A stretch of DNA of 64,000 nucleotides from Mucilaginibacter sp. (GCA_030445275.1 JAUCSE010000081.1:31146-95145), one strand, 5' to 3'. Shown: positions 17,636 through 27,244, numbered from the stretch's first letter. Translations and numbers: made by a program. Notes: a model not told the origin generated them from the letters alone.

Positions 17636-18328
17636 TTATAATCTTTCTGCCAAATAATTACCTAGCACTTTTCTTAGCCTGGTCGACTTGTTCTGGTTAA
17701 TTTCGAAGATCCATTTGATTACAACCCGCTCAAAAAACCAATAAAATAAAAGAAACATCAAAAGAATTCCCACATATGGTTTAAAGAAGACAATTACAGC
17801 ATTAAATGAGAAGAATAGATCTTTAACGACCGTTACGGCTGTAAAAAAGCCCGCTAATATTACACTAATTAATGGTAACGCGATTTGAGAAAATTGAGAT
17901 TGGTGTCTTGGAAGCCCTTGATCCCGGGATAATTCCTCTCTGAAATATTTAATCTTTGTTGTACTTAATCTCTCATTGTGGGCTATAAATTCAGAGAGCT
18001 TTTCCAATCTTATTTTTTCAATGATAATCTTACGTTTTTTCCAAAGGTCAATGGTTGGTAAATTATATTGTTCTGCGTGCATTGTTAATATTCTTAATGT
18101 TTTTTGCTTACTGAAAATCAGTGTTAGCAAGAAGCACAGGAACGTTAAAAGCATACAACTAACTTTTGCAGGATAAGAAGATAAGAATAAAGCTAGAAAA
18201 AGGAAATATCCTACTCCTAAAAACAAAACACCAAGTATGACCAGCCACCATATTTTATAAAATGAAAATATGATTTTCCATTGGGTGAGTTCTTGGATAT
18301 CGAATTCTATTAACTCCTCAAGCAGCAT
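17636..18328 (-). CDS. Membrane protein of unknown function
   Basis: A 230-residue protein from the ATG at 18328 (MLLEELIEFDIQEL); a GTG at 18364 would add 12 residues. It has two hydrophobic hairpins. The first, near residues 25-70, is WWLVILGVLFLGVGYFLF plus a following helix. The second, near 155-205, is ALPLISVILAGFFTAVTV plus GILLMFLLFYWFF. A charged cytosolic stretch lies between them (KKRKIIIEKIRLEKLSEF). The family is not recognised. It stands alone, converging with the SnoaL-like gene across two repeat elements. Confidence 0.55.
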   Translation of the reverse strand: MLLEELIEFDIQELTQWKIIFSFYKIWWLVILGVLFLGVGYFLFLALFLSSYPAKVSCMLLTFLCFLLTLIFSKQKTLRILTMHAEQYNLPTIDLWKKRKIIIEKIRLEKLSEFIAHNERLSTTKIKYFREELSRDQGLPRHQSQFSQIALPLISVILAGFFTAVTVVKDLFFSFNAVIVFFKPYVGILLMFLLFYWFFERVVIKWIFEINQNKSTRLRKVLGNYLAERL

Positions 18329-18566
18329 AATTGAATATTCACCTAGTTTGATCAAATATCGCACAAAAAAAAGAAAAATATAAAAAGAAGTCTGTTTAGG
18401 AGGAGCACTTAATTTAACAAAAGTTTAGTAATTATTTATAAACAAAAGTTTGGTTTTGCTAAACAAAAGAAAATAATGGTTACATTGTTATTAGTGTTAA
18501 CCGAAGATAATGGTCATTATACAAATCAGTTTTACTATTATAATAAATAACAAAGATACTCAGTAT

Positions 18567-19511
18567 ATGAAACGACGCAGCTTTTTATCGAAATCAATTA
18601 TCAGTGGATTAGGAATGACCTTAGTTGGCGATTTACCAATAAAAGCCTCGGCGTTTGTAAATGAAAAAAACAAATCAAAAATTGTACTAAGATTTAGTGT
18701 TTGCACAGATCTGCATCAGGATTTGATTAATGACGGACCGCGTAGGTTGCAGGAATTTATTAACGAAATGAATTTACTAAATCCCGACTTCATCCTGCAA
18801 AATGGGGATTTTTGTACTCCTAAACCTGCAAATAAGGTAATAATGGATATCTGGAACCAGTTTAAAGGCCCGAAATACCATGTTATTGGTAACCATGATA
18901 CTGACGGTGGCTTCACGTATGACAATGTAACCGGATTCTGGAATGCGAAAGGGAACCATTATTCTTTTGATCATAATAACTATCACTTTGTTGTATTGAA
19001 CGGTAACGAAAGGCCTACAAATGATACCGTAAAAGGTTATCCCCGTTCAATTACGCACGAGCAGCTTAACTGGCTCAAACAAGATCTTGATGCTTCCAAA
19101 TCCCCTGTTATCGTTTTTTGCCATCAGGGAATTGACAACGATATGGATGGGATAAATGAAGGAGATCAGGTGCGGATAATATTTGAGCGGGCTAATCAAA
19201 AAGCCGGATTTAAAAAAGTGAGGCTTGTTATAAGCGGTCATCACCAAGAAGATTATTTAAACGTTTATAACGGTATTAACTATCTGCAAATTAACAGCAT
19301 ATCTTACCAGTTTAATCATTTAAAAACTGGATACTCATTTGCACTGGCAAAAGAACCTCTTTGGGCGTTTATAACTGTATATGCCGATGGCTCTATCGCA
19401 GTAAAAGGAAAACAATCTTCTTACATTGACCCTATATCAGCTAACGATCTCCGGGACTGGGATGGCTATCCAACAGTTCCTACAATATCTGACAGGACAA
19501 TAGCAATTTAA
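18567..19511 (+). CDS. Exported metallophosphoesterase
   Basis: From the ATG at 18567 (MKRRSFLSKSIISGLGMTLV) the product is 314 residues with a twin-arginine-type signal; an ATG at 18510 would bury that signal. The calcineurin-like metal-binding motifs are in order: CTDLHQD (D48, H50), LQNGDF, GNHDTDG, FCHQGIDN and SGHHQEDY. These give the usual two-metal centre for phosphoester hydrolysis. The subfamily resembles periplasmic phosphodiesterases and purple-phosphatase-like proteins of Bacteroidota, but the substrate is not readable. It is monocistronic. Confidence 0.83.
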   Translation: MKRRSFLSKSIISGLGMTLVGDLPIKASAFVNEKNKSKIVLRFSVCTDLHQDLINDGPRRLQEFINEMNLLNPDFILQNGDFCTPKPANKVIMDIWNQFKGPKYHVIGNHDTDGGFTYDNVTGFWNAKGNHYSFDHNNYHFVVLNGNERPTNDTVKGYPRSITHEQLNWLKQDLDASKSPVIVFCHQGIDNDMDGINEGDQVRIIFERANQKAGFKKVRLVISGHHQEDYLNVYNGINYLQINSISYQFNHLKTGYSFALAKEPLWAFITVYADGSIAVKGKQSSYIDPISANDLRDWDGYPTVPTISDRTIAI

Positions 19512-19617
19512 GCAGGCGTAAAACAACAAATATCCAGTGAGGGATACCACCTTTCAACTATGATGAGCTGATTTATTTATAGCTTGTTTTAGGTGACGGG
19601 TTTATTAAAATAGTCCC

Positions 19618-19638
19618 TGGCCGGTTGCCTTCCGGCCA
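19618..19638. terminator. Short GC-rich hairpin
   Basis: TGGCCGG and CCGGCCA pair around the loop TTGCCTT, about 107 bp beyond the metallophosphoesterase stop. There is no T-run, so its role as a terminator is weak. Confidence 0.3.
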
Positions 19639-19685
19639 TCGTCTATTCATTAACTATCTGTAGAGAAAGCTTAGCAAGAGTTCAG

Positions 19686-19693
19686 TATATTTG
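19686..19693 (+). promoter_or_regulatory. -7 box upstream of the beta-propeller gene
   Basis: TATATTTG fits TAnnTTTG and lies 59 bp before the start codon at 19752. No clear -33 TTTG was found. Confidence 0.3.
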
Positions 19694-19751
19694 TTTTAAA
19701 GATCATGGTTTATGATCTGTATAAACGAATTATTACCTGTTTTTCTAATCT

Positions 19752-20789
19752 ATGAATCATATGAACACAGCTAAGTACTACCCAATCCTTAAAGCCCTAA
19801 AATTAAGCTTTTTATGCATACTCTTAGTTTTTGTGGTAGCTGGATGTGCTGCGCAATCTACACCATCACGTTCTCTGCTTGCGCTTTCAAAAGGCGATCA
19901 TATCCTGGCTATCATTGACCCGGTTACGCTGAAGGTTATTGCACGTATTCCGGTGGGTTCTGATCCCCATGAGGTTATAGCCTCGGCCGATGGGAAAACG
20001 GCCTATGTTTCAATATACGGTGGTGGGAGCCTGCATGAACTTAGTGTGATAGATCTTGTAGCGCAAAAGCCCTTGCCTGCTTTAGATACCAGGCCACTGA
20101 TGGGGCCGCATGGCTTAACGTTTGTTAATGGTAAGGTATGGTTCTCGGCAGAAGGTTCTAAAGCTGTTGGCCGCTATGATCCGGCAACTGGTAAATTTGA
20201 CTGGGCCATGGGAACAGGCGAGGACAGAACGCATATGATCTACGTAACCGGCGATGGGAAAAAGGTATACACCACCAATGTATCGGCAGGAACAGTAAGT
20301 ATTTTGGAGGATAAGCAGCTTAAGTCAACGGGTTCGTATCAGGAATGGGTACAGACGGTTATTCCGGTGGCCAAAGGTTCAGAGGGGTTTGATGTGTCGC
20401 CAGATGGTCGTGAATTGTGGACCGCTGGTGCCGCCGACGGAACTATTTCCATCATCGATATTTCCGCCAAAAAAGTGAGCAGTAAAATTGACGCGAAGGC
20501 GTTGGGAGCCAACCGGCTTACTTTTACACCCGATGGCAAGCGGGTACTGATCACGAGCCTGAAAACCGGCGATCTGTTTATTTATGATGTGGCATCACAT
20601 CAGGAAGTGAAGCGCCTCAATACCGGTCATGGTGCGGCGGGTATTCTGATCGATGATGATGGATCACGTGCGTTTATCGGCTGCACAGGCGATAACTATG
20701 TGGCGGTGATAGACCTCAAGACGTTAGAAGTAACTGGGCATATTGATATACGCGGTGCAGACGGCCTGGCCTGGGCGGTTAGGCCTTAG
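19752..20789 (+). CDS. YncE-like YVTN beta-propeller lipoprotein
   Basis: A 345-residue protein; ATG codons at 19752 and 19761 are both possible starts. The signal sequence ends in a lipobox (VFVVAGC, cysteine near residue 32). The rest is a seven-bladed propeller of about 42-residue repeats with the pattern ISPDGK.AY/TN....VS.ID (VIASADGKTAYVSIYGG, VTGDGKKVYTTNVSAG, VSPDGRELWTAGAADG, FTPDGKRVLITSLKTG). Such proteins are periplasmic and often ligand-binding or surface-layer-associated, and no enzymatic residues are apparent. The gene has slightly higher GC than its neighbours and no operon partner. Confidence 0.82.
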   Translation: MNHMNTAKYYPILKALKLSFLCILLVFVVAGCAAQSTPSRSLLALSKGDHILAIIDPVTLKVIARIPVGSDPHEVIASADGKTAYVSIYGGGSLHELSVIDLVAQKPLPALDTRPLMGPHGLTFVNGKVWFSAEGSKAVGRYDPATGKFDWAMGTGEDRTHMIYVTGDGKKVYTTNVSAGTVSILEDKQLKSTGSYQEWVQTVIPVAKGSEGFDVSPDGRELWTAGAADGTISIIDISAKKVSSKIDAKALGANRLTFTPDGKRVLITSLKTGDLFIYDVASHQEVKRLNTGHGAAGILIDDDGSRAFIGCTGDNYVAVIDLKTLEVTGHIDIRGADGLAWAVRP

Positions 20790-20838
20790 TATTATGATGT
20801 CGACTTAGCCAGAGTTGAACAAAAAATTATTGTTATAC

Positions 20839-21291
20839 CTATAAATCGCCGCATACAAAGGGTTCTTTAGTCAATGGCTTACGCGCTAAAAGAGCAGGCT
20901 TTATACTGCTTTGATACACGAACGAAGCAACAATAATTGAGGCTTGTTTAAGGTCGTCAATCTGCAGGTGGTCATAACTATCCATATTACTGTGATGGGT
21001 GTGTGTTATATAATCAAGAGGATCTTGCATAAACTCAAAAGCAGGGATACCAGCCCAATCAAAAGATTCGTGATCAGTTGCGCCTGTATTTTTTATAGTA
21101 ACCGTACTTGCACCTGAATCGTGAAATGGTTTGAACCATTCCGTAAAAATGGGTATAACGGCTGTATTGTTTTGGGCAAATATCCCTCGGATTTTACCAG
21201 AACCATTATCGAGGTTAAAGTAAGCTGATATTTTAGCCTGTTCTGGTTTTAGCGTATATTTTTGGGCATCCATGAAATGTTGTTGTACATA
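20839..21291 (-). pseudogene. C-terminal fragment of an M28-type metallopeptidase
   Basis: About 150 residues match the end of M28/carboxypeptidase-Q-like zinc peptidases: KISAYFNLDNGSGKIRG, then TGATDHESFDWAGIPAF, and THHSNMDSYDHLQIDDLKQA. The metal-ligand region ATDHESF is kept, but the N-terminal two thirds (signal, propeptide, first ligands) are missing. Homology stops near 21291, where another gene fragment begins on the opposite strand. An in-frame extension to 21354 reads into that unrelated DNA. It is unlikely to be functional. Confidence 0.75.
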
Positions 21292-21299
21292 CTTGTAGG

Positions 21300-21651
21300 A
21301 ATAGTAATGGAAGGTCGTGATCCTAACGAAGTTGTGGCAGCAACCAGGATGCAAACAGGAACAGATGTGGATTATGGCGCGTTGACACGCAATTTGCTAA
21401 ACTATTTTAAAGGAAAAGCCAACGTATCTATTCATTATCATCACCGTGTTCATGACCTGGAACGGGAAGGTTCAAACTGGTCGGTAAAGATCAGGAATGA
21501 GGCAACTGGTAATCACCATAGTGTTAATGCAAATTTTGTATTTATTGGTGCAGGGGGCGGGTCATTACCGCTGCTGCAAAAATCAGGTATTCCTGAGGCT
21601 AATGGCTATGCCGGTTTCCCAGTTAGCGGGGTTTGGCTCCGTTGTGAATAA
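21300..21651 (+). pseudogene. mqo: Internal fragment of malate:quinone oxidoreductase
   Basis: About 115 residues match the middle of Mqo, the membrane-associated FAD enzyme that oxidises malate to oxaloacetate. Visible pieces are MEGRDPNEVVAATRMQTG, TDVDYGALTRNLL, FIGAGGGSLPLLQKSGIPE and GFPVSGVWLRC. Both the FAD-binding N-terminus and the C-terminal third are absent. The frame ends at a TAA (21649-21651) right after the homology stops. It is sandwiched between two other truncated genes with only a few bases between. Confidence 0.78.
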
Positions 21652-21655
21652 CTAG

Positions 21656-22591
21656 ATCTATATTGGCAATAATCAGGTTTATAATTGTAATACAGGTTAC
21701 AGTGAGGGGCTTACGCTGTCTGGTAATGTGGAGATTTTTCTTATCGAAAACAATATCGTTCATGACATACCCAATATTGGTATAGATATGACAGGCCATT
21801 ATTCATGGACAGGAGCGCCGGCTGCAGTTAATTATGCCCGTTCTGGGAACGTAAGACATAACACGGTTTATAATTGCGTTTCTCAGGTTGCAACTTCCGG
21901 CGGGATTTACGTAGATGGAGGCGCTTATATCAATATTGAAGGCAATACCACTTATGGTAACGGCGTAGGGATTACTATTGGCTGCGAGAACAATAATTAC
22001 AATGCAGACAACATTAACATTCGCGATAATCTTATTTACAACAATATCAACGCAGGAATATTGATAGGTTCAAATCAGTCTAACGGAAAAGTTACCAATT
22101 CGACGGTTTCTAATAATTCTTTCTTCAAGAATGTTTCTGCCGGAGGGTATGACGGTGAGATAGATATCCAAAATACCGACCATTTAAACATCATTAACAA
22201 TATTGTGCAATCGAGGAGTAATGTTGTAGTGATTGCCCTGTTGAATTATACATCCACTAACCTAACCATGGATTATAATAATAATTATTCAGCATCGGGC
22301 ACCTCAAACACGATAACGTTTGACTGGGGAGGGATCAATACTCAAGGCTACTATTCATTGGCTTCTTTTCAATCTGCGTTGGGTTTAGATGCGCATTCCA
22401 TGTACGCGTTACCAGGATTCACAACAGCGAGCCTGCCTACACCTAATCTTCATCTGTTGAGTTCAGCAACAGCTTGTATCAATAAAGGTCTGCCGTCTTT
22501 TATCGCAGCATCAGGCGAGTATGATATAGACAGCCAGACAAGAGTACAAAACTCCCGGGTTGATATCGGAGCTGACGAAAAACCTTATTAG
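21656..22591 (+). pseudogene. C-terminal part of a right-handed parallel beta-helix protein
   Basis: About 311 residues without a proper start: homology begins at once after an in-frame TAG (21653-21655) with IYIGNNQVYNCN. A GTG at 21728 is the first possible initiation codon. The chain is built of helix rungs (VHDIPNIGIDM, NTVYNCVSQVATSGGIYVDGG, INIRDNLIYNNINAGILIG). It ends with the usual short C-terminal motif DSQTRVQNSRVDIGADE. Full-length relatives are secreted polysaccharide lyases or binding proteins with signal peptides; this one has neither signal nor N-terminus. It is probably dead unless the GTG start is used. Confidence 0.7.
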
Positions 22592-22699
22592 AATTTATTA
22601 TAATGATACAGCGGTCTGCAAGCGGGGCAATTGATATATCCCGTTGGAACAACAGAACGAAGCGACCTTTCTAATATGACACATTGACAATTAGTTAGG

Positions 22700-22750
22700 A
22701 CGGGAAAAACGGAAAAGATAGCAAGTCATTGCGGTTTTTCCCGTTTTTTA
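22700..22750 (+). terminator. Rho-independent terminator
   Basis: ACGGGAAAAAC (22700-22710) pairs with GTTTTTCCCGT (22734-22744), followed by TTTTT. It lies about 110 bp after the beta-helix fragment and could also serve the convergent esterase gene. Confidence 0.65.
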
Positions 22751-22820
22751 CTTGATTGTACGGGGGCATAAACAATTAATCCCTCTTCCGTTTTATCTAC
22801 TTGTTCAAGCAACACGATAG

Positions 22821-23879
22821 CTACAGCCATTTGCTAAACCAATCCAGTGTCATATTAAAATGTTCAGGTGTGGAGGTATGGAATAGATTTTGGGTTATAT
22901 CACGACTGATTTTGCTGGTCGCGTTTTTGGAGCTGTAAGCCTGCACGGCCGATGCATAAGCGATGTTTGCGCCGGGCAGCGGACAATTTGGATCGTTTTC
23001 GGTGCCGACCACTAGCAGTGCCCGTGGTGCCATCAGCCGCAGTAATGACGGGCAGTCAAATTCGCCGGTAATATGGGGTAGCAATTTATCCCACACCGCC
23101 TTTACGTTCCGTTTGTTTAAGGTCGAATCGCCCAGGTCTTTAGCGGCTTGAAGATGTGCACCTTGGATCGTACCAGCACGTCCCTGCCACCTATCATTAG
23201 CTAAGGACCATTTAAAGCTTTGTACCGAAATATCCAACACGATCACTTTGATCCGTTGATCTGCCGATGCGGCAAGCCATGTTTCTATACCGCCCATGGA
23301 GATGCCACCCATTCCTAGGCGATTAGGGTCAACGTCAGGCCTGCTGACTAGGTAATCGGTCACTCGCCATAGGTCAAATGCGGTATCGAACAAAAAGGGG
23401 TGGGTTTGATGGGCTTTGTCTTTATTTTCCCAGGCAGCGGTTGCGGCGGCCACATATTCCGTTGAGCCATGTGCGCCCCCGGCAATCCGTTCACCATGAA
23501 AGCGGGCATCAATAGAAACGCCTATAATACCTCTTTTGACCAGCTGGTACAGGATCTTTTTGTTATCCTCTTTTCTGCCACCCGTGCCGTGTAGAAAAAT
23601 AACAGCAGGGTATGACTTGGCTCCCGTAGACGGTTTATAAATCAGGATGGGTACCCGTTCGGTCTTTTCGCTGTAAATAAAACCGTGCTCAACTATAACC
23701 GAATCTGTTTTGGTTACTTCGAAAGAAGGGTTTAGCGGGACGCGTGGCCTCTCCAGCAGCTTTTTAAAATCAGCCGCCACTTGATTGGTGGGAGGATAAT
23801 TTATTTGCTGTGCAGCTGAAAGCAGCGTGCACAGCAATAACAGCACGCTACTGCAAAATGCCTTGATCTTAAACAGCAT
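22821..23879 (-). CDS. Secreted alpha/beta hydrolase (acetyl-esterase-like)
   Basis: A 352-residue protein with a signal peptide (MLFKIKAFCSSVLLLLCTLLSAAQ). The alpha/beta-hydrolase signatures are an oxyanion strand FLHGTGG (96-101) and the nucleophile elbow GISMGG with serine 194. The acid is a later aspartate (ENDPNC region) and the histidine probably sits in TPEHFNM near the C-terminus. It resembles acetyl-xylan-esterase/dienelactone-hydrolase-like proteins that deacylate plant-polymer side chains. The substrate is inferred from family only. It ends close to the terminator at 22700-22750 and is read toward the gene fragments. Confidence 0.8.
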   Translation of the reverse strand: MLFKIKAFCSSVLLLLCTLLSAAQQINYPPTNQVAADFKKLLERPRVPLNPSFEVTKTDSVIVEHGFIYSEKTERVPILIYKPSTGAKSYPAVIFLHGTGGRKEDNKKILYQLVKRGIIGVSIDARFHGERIAGGAHGSTEYVAAATAAWENKDKAHQTHPFLFDTAFDLWRVTDYLVSRPDVDPNRLGMGGISMGGIETWLAASADQRIKVIVLDISVQSFKWSLANDRWQGRAGTIQGAHLQAAKDLGDSTLNKRNVKAVWDKLLPHITGEFDCPSLLRLMAPRALLVVGTENDPNCPLPGANIAYASAVQAYSSKNATSKISRDITQNLFHTSTPEHFNMTLDWFSKWL

Positions 23880-23973
23880 ATTGGGATAGATTTACTGGTA
23901 CAAGGTATAAAACATAGTGTTTAATCATTGTAACAATATGAATATATCAGGAGCGGAGCGGGCAGGACAAGAT

Positions 23974-25167
23974 TTACCTAAAAGCCCGGGTAATGGCTTC
24001 CAGATAAACCGGGTGATTTGATTTTTTAAGGTCAATATCCCGGCATTGGTTGAACTGGACGAACGCTTTCAGGGCCGTTATGATTTTCTCGAGCATGGCT
24101 TCGTTCAGTTCCACGGCTTCGAAGTGCAGGTTATGGACGACCAGCAGTTTTTGTTTTCGGTCAGCCTTAGCATCCATCCTGGCGACGAAGGTGTCACCCA
24201 GCAGTACCGGCAGGCAGAAATACCCGTACTTTCGCTTGGCGGCGGGTACAAAACATTCGATCTGGTAATCGAAGCTGAAAAAGTCCCTTAAGCGGTGGCG
24301 GAAGACATTCAGAATATCGAAAGGGGATAGGATGAAGGCCTCACCTGATAATTCGATAGCTATTGGCTGATGGGGCAGCATATAGAGCGGTGCGCTTTTC
24401 AACCCTTCGACTAGTACGGTCCGTACTTCGCCTTCTGCGAGCATCCTGGCCAGTTCCTGTTTAATCAGGTTTCCTTTGACGAAACGCGCGCGCCAGGCCA
24501 TCTCTTTCGCGTAGGCAATGCCGAGTGCGCCCAGCGTACGCCTGATGACGAAACGCGCGTATTCTTCTGCTGTTGGTAAGGTAAGGTCAGTATCTGTCGG
24601 TATCAGGTTCAGGGGTAAGTCATACACTTTATGAAAAGCTTTGGTGCGGGTGATCATCAGTTTCCCCTCCAGGTACAGTCGTTCAAGAGCCACTTTGGCC
24701 GGCCGCCAGTCCCACCAGCCGGAGCTGGCTTCCTGCCGGTCGTTCTCAAAATCGCCGACCATCAGGGGGCCTTCGCGCTCCACCCGGTCCAGCACTTGCT
24801 GCATGAGTCGGGTCTCCGCCGGTGCCAGAGGTTTCCTGGTCACTAAAAAACTTTCCTTGACGGGTAGCGAAAAGCGGAAGTCATGCATCGGGAGGTAACC
24901 TGCGTCGGAGGTGAAATATTCAAAGATGCGGCCGTCTTCAATGAGCTCTGCCAGCCAGCCCGGCTCATAGTTTGGGATGCGCGCGGCAATAACCTGGTGA
25001 TGTGCCCGCTCCACCACGTAATTGGTATCGAGCTGAACAAAACCCAGATGATCGATCAGCATGTAAACAGCCTCGATGCCGGTTCCGAACTGTGCCTTTC
25101 CGGCCAGTCCGGCTGCATACAGGATGATCTTACGGGCTTGCGATCCGGAAAGGAGTAGTGGTTCCAT
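23974..25167 (-). CDS. YcaQ/AlkX-like winged-helix DNA glycosylase family protein
   Basis: A 397-residue protein of the HTH_42 family, which includes the E. coli interstrand crosslink glycosylase YcaQ. The N-terminal winged-helix start LSGSQARKIILYAAG and the QxD catalytic motif are present (FVQLDTNYV, Q45 and D47). They are followed by the diagnostic RAHHQVIAARI and IFEYFTSDAGYLPMHDFRFSLP. The length is normal for the family. The DNA is visibly GC-richer than neighbouring genes (runs such as GAAACGCGCGCGCC), which fits a recent transfer. Crosslink repair is inferred from the family. Confidence 0.83.
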   Translation of the reverse strand: MEPLLLSGSQARKIILYAAGLAGKAQFGTGIEAVYMLIDHLGFVQLDTNYVVERAHHQVIAARIPNYEPGWLAELIEDGRIFEYFTSDAGYLPMHDFRFSLPVKESFLVTRKPLAPAETRLMQQVLDRVEREGPLMVGDFENDRQEASSGWWDWRPAKVALERLYLEGKLMITRTKAFHKVYDLPLNLIPTDTDLTLPTAEEYARFVIRRTLGALGIAYAKEMAWRARFVKGNLIKQELARMLAEGEVRTVLVEGLKSAPLYMLPHQPIAIELSGEAFILSPFDILNVFRHRLRDFFSFDYQIECFVPAAKRKYGYFCLPVLLGDTFVARMDAKADRKQKLLVVHNLHFEAVELNEAMLEKIITALKAFVQFNQCRDIDLKKSNHPVYLEAITRAFR

Positions 25168-25308
25168 GGCAGCAAAATAATAAATATTTCGGCAGTTATC
25201 TCAAAGATTGCCAGCAAAGGTAAATTGCATCCCGATTAATTAAGTATGAAACTAAAGCCGGGAGCAATATAAGATTCTTGAATAAGTGATGCTTTATTTA
25301 GTTAATGA

Positions 25309-25962
25309 TTAATTACCTGATAATGCCACGATCGTAATCAGAGTAAGAATAATTAAGGATATGACCAGGTTTTTTGTAAAAAAACAGAACCGCTTTTCGG
25401 TAGCGCCTGAGGCGATCAAGTTGGTTTTTAATAACTCCATTTGTGTTTCGTTATAAGCCTTTTCTTTTTGGAGAATTTTAGTGTTTTTAAACTTTTTGTT
25501 ATCCTGCGATGTGACTGGATAAACAATCCAAACACTTCCCGCCGCCGCTTGAAGATAGATCAAATTAATGCCAGGGGATAGTTTTTTAAATTGATAGTAT
25601 GATACAGCTATAGGTTTGTCATCAATCAAAACGCCATTATACCAGGTAAGCGCTTTTCGTGCCCAGGCAAAATACAGGAAGGTGCCTAAAACGATAGCCG
25701 GCCCGCTCATAAAGGCCACGGAGTTACCAAAAAAGTCATTTACCGCGCGTGCATCAGCTGCAAGTTTAGGAATAGTACAGTGGGTAGCCATTTCGCAAAC
25801 AAAGACCAGGATGAATACCCAGCAAAGCAGGGAGAACGCTAAAAAAGCGATCCGCAGATTGCCGCACTTTAATAAAGGCTGGGCGCGTTTTCGCCGGGAA
25901 TAACAGTTGAAGCATTGTAGATCATATATGTTATATGGTAATCCAGGATAGGTTCCATTCAA
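25309..25962 (-). CDS. Membrane protein with N-terminal CxxC, unassigned
   Basis: The open frame gives 217 residues only if a TTG at 25962 is used; no ATG lies before residue 58, and upstream the frame runs into a stop at 26002. The start is therefore uncertain. Residues 17-33 hold CFNC and a later KCGN, which could be a small zinc ribbon. Three membrane segments follow (about 37-57, 80-98 and 196-214), with a soluble loop between the last two. No family is recognised. It is divergent from the small secreted protein at 25998. Confidence 0.45.
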   Translation of the reverse strand: MNGTYPGLPYNIYDLQCFNCYSRRKRAQPLLKCGNLRIAFLAFSLLCWVFILVFVCEMATHCTIPKLAADARAVNDFFGNSVAFMSGPAIVLGTFLYFAWARKALTWYNGVLIDDKPIAVSYYQFKKLSPGINLIYLQAAAGSVWIVYPVTSQDNKKFKNTKILQKEKAYNETQMELLKTNLIASGATEKRFCFFTKNLVISLIILTLITIVALSGN

Positions 25963-25997
25963 AACAAAAACGGGGTAAAAAGGTTTGATATAATCAT

Positions 25998-26405
25998 ATG
26001 CTCAAACTGTTATATATTCTGAGTTTTATTTTTATGACTGATTTTTGTTTTGCGCAGCTACGCGTAAATGCAAAAGCCGAACTCAAAACTTCAAAAAGAA
26101 TATTTGAAGGCAGTTGGGTGAACAAAAAAGCACAAAGACACCTGACTATTTCATTTGATAACCAGGATTATGCGACCATCAATGACTGGCATGGCAAATG
26201 GAGCCAGGACAATAATACTATTGATGCCTATAAAGCATTTGTACACCAGGGAAAGCTGGTGATGCCCGAAGACAAGACAGACCTGCGCTGTCCCTATTGT
26301 GAGATCGTTAGAAAAGGAACTGCTATTTTATATCGTTGTAGGGAAATAGATAGTAACAATAAGCGGTTTGTTGAAAATATCCTGTTCCTAAGGGAAAAAA
26401 ACTAA
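25998..26405 (+). CDS. Small secreted protein, unassigned
   Basis: A 135-residue protein with a clear signal peptide (MLKLLYILSFIFMTDFCFAQ). The mature chain looks like a small beta barrel of the lipocalin-like type (RIFEGSWVNKKAQRHLTISF, then YATINDWHGKWSQDNNT). It carries a CxxC (LRCPYCEI) near residue 98 and one further cysteine. Such a fold often binds small molecules. No homologue is recognised and the neighbours give no hint. Confidence 0.6.
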   Translation: MLKLLYILSFIFMTDFCFAQLRVNAKAELKTSKRIFEGSWVNKKAQRHLTISFDNQDYATINDWHGKWSQDNNTIDAYKAFVHQGKLVMPEDKTDLRCPYCEIVRKGTAILYRCREIDSNNKRFVENILFLREKN

Positions 26406-26494
26406 TCCAGCAAATCATTGATCTAATTTTTTCAGCCATCTGTACCCGTATTTGCCTGCTTGCCCTAAAAAGTATAAATAAAGACTCCAATTAT

Positions 26495-27244
26495 TTAAAT
26501 CAATGCCATCCCTAAATTTCGCAAATGATCTATCCTGGGATTATCTGCTGGAAGGTCAGTTATCAATCCGCTTATATCCGTTAAATCACAGACTTTGTAA
26601 TATTCTGTCAGGTTAAGCTTGGCACTATTTACCAGGGCAAATGTTTTGATTGAATTTTTAATCATTCTTTGTTTAAGTTCGCCGTCTGGCTGGAATACAG
26701 CTGTGATACCAAAATCCTTGTGTAACGCGCACGTACCCATAAAGTATAGGTCGGCAACGAAATTGTTCACTTCCGAGCAGGCCCGCTCTCCAGTGTTTAT
26801 CTCCGTTTTTTTGTCATATAAGCCACCAAGAATAATTAGTTCAATTCCTTTAAAATTAGATATAATTGGCACTAACGCAAGATTATTAGTTATTAAACGA
26901 AAGTTAGAATTTGACGGCAGGTTCTGCGCGATTGCACAAATTGTCGTCCCTCCGTCCATAAATATTGTTTGTCCATTTTTGATGAACTGCTGCGCTTTCA
27001 GGCCGATCAGATTCTTTTCTTCAGAAAAATAATCTATCCTATCATGAAAAGTAAGTGGGTTTTTGGACTGCGAGATGGCACCTCCACGCACCTTTATTAA
27101 TAATCCATTATTGTGCAGCGCATCTATATCTCTTCTTATAGTATCTTCAGAAACTTTCAATTCTGAGGATAAGGAATCGAACGCAACCTTTCCTCTTGCT
27201 TTCAAAGCGGCAAGAATATGACTAAACCTTTCTTCTTTTAACAT
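26495..27244 (-). CDS. DeoR/GlpR-family transcriptional regulator
   Basis: A 249-residue regulator. Residues about 6-57 form the DeoR helix-turn-helix (HILAALKARGKVAFDSLSSE, then DTIRRDIDALHNNGLLIKVRGGA). The C-terminal sugar-phosphate-sensing domain has FMDGGTTICAIAQNLP, then the ITNNL strand and DLYFMGTCALHKDFGIT. Family members usually repress sugar-uptake genes and are released by a phosphorylated sugar. It lies 157 bp downstream of the MFS transporter on the same strand, so it probably belongs to the same unit and may act on the palindrome at 28618-28657. Confidence 0.88.
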   Translation of the reverse strand: MLKEERFSHILAALKARGKVAFDSLSSELKVSEDTIRRDIDALHNNGLLIKVRGGAISQSKNPLTFHDRIDYFSEEKNLIGLKAQQFIKNGQTIFMDGGTTICAIAQNLPSNSNFRLITNNLALVPIISNFKGIELIILGGLYDKKTEINTGERACSEVNNFVADLYFMGTCALHKDFGITAVFQPDGELKQRMIKNSIKTFALVNSAKLNLTEYYKVCDLTDISGLITDLPADNPRIDHLRNLGMALI

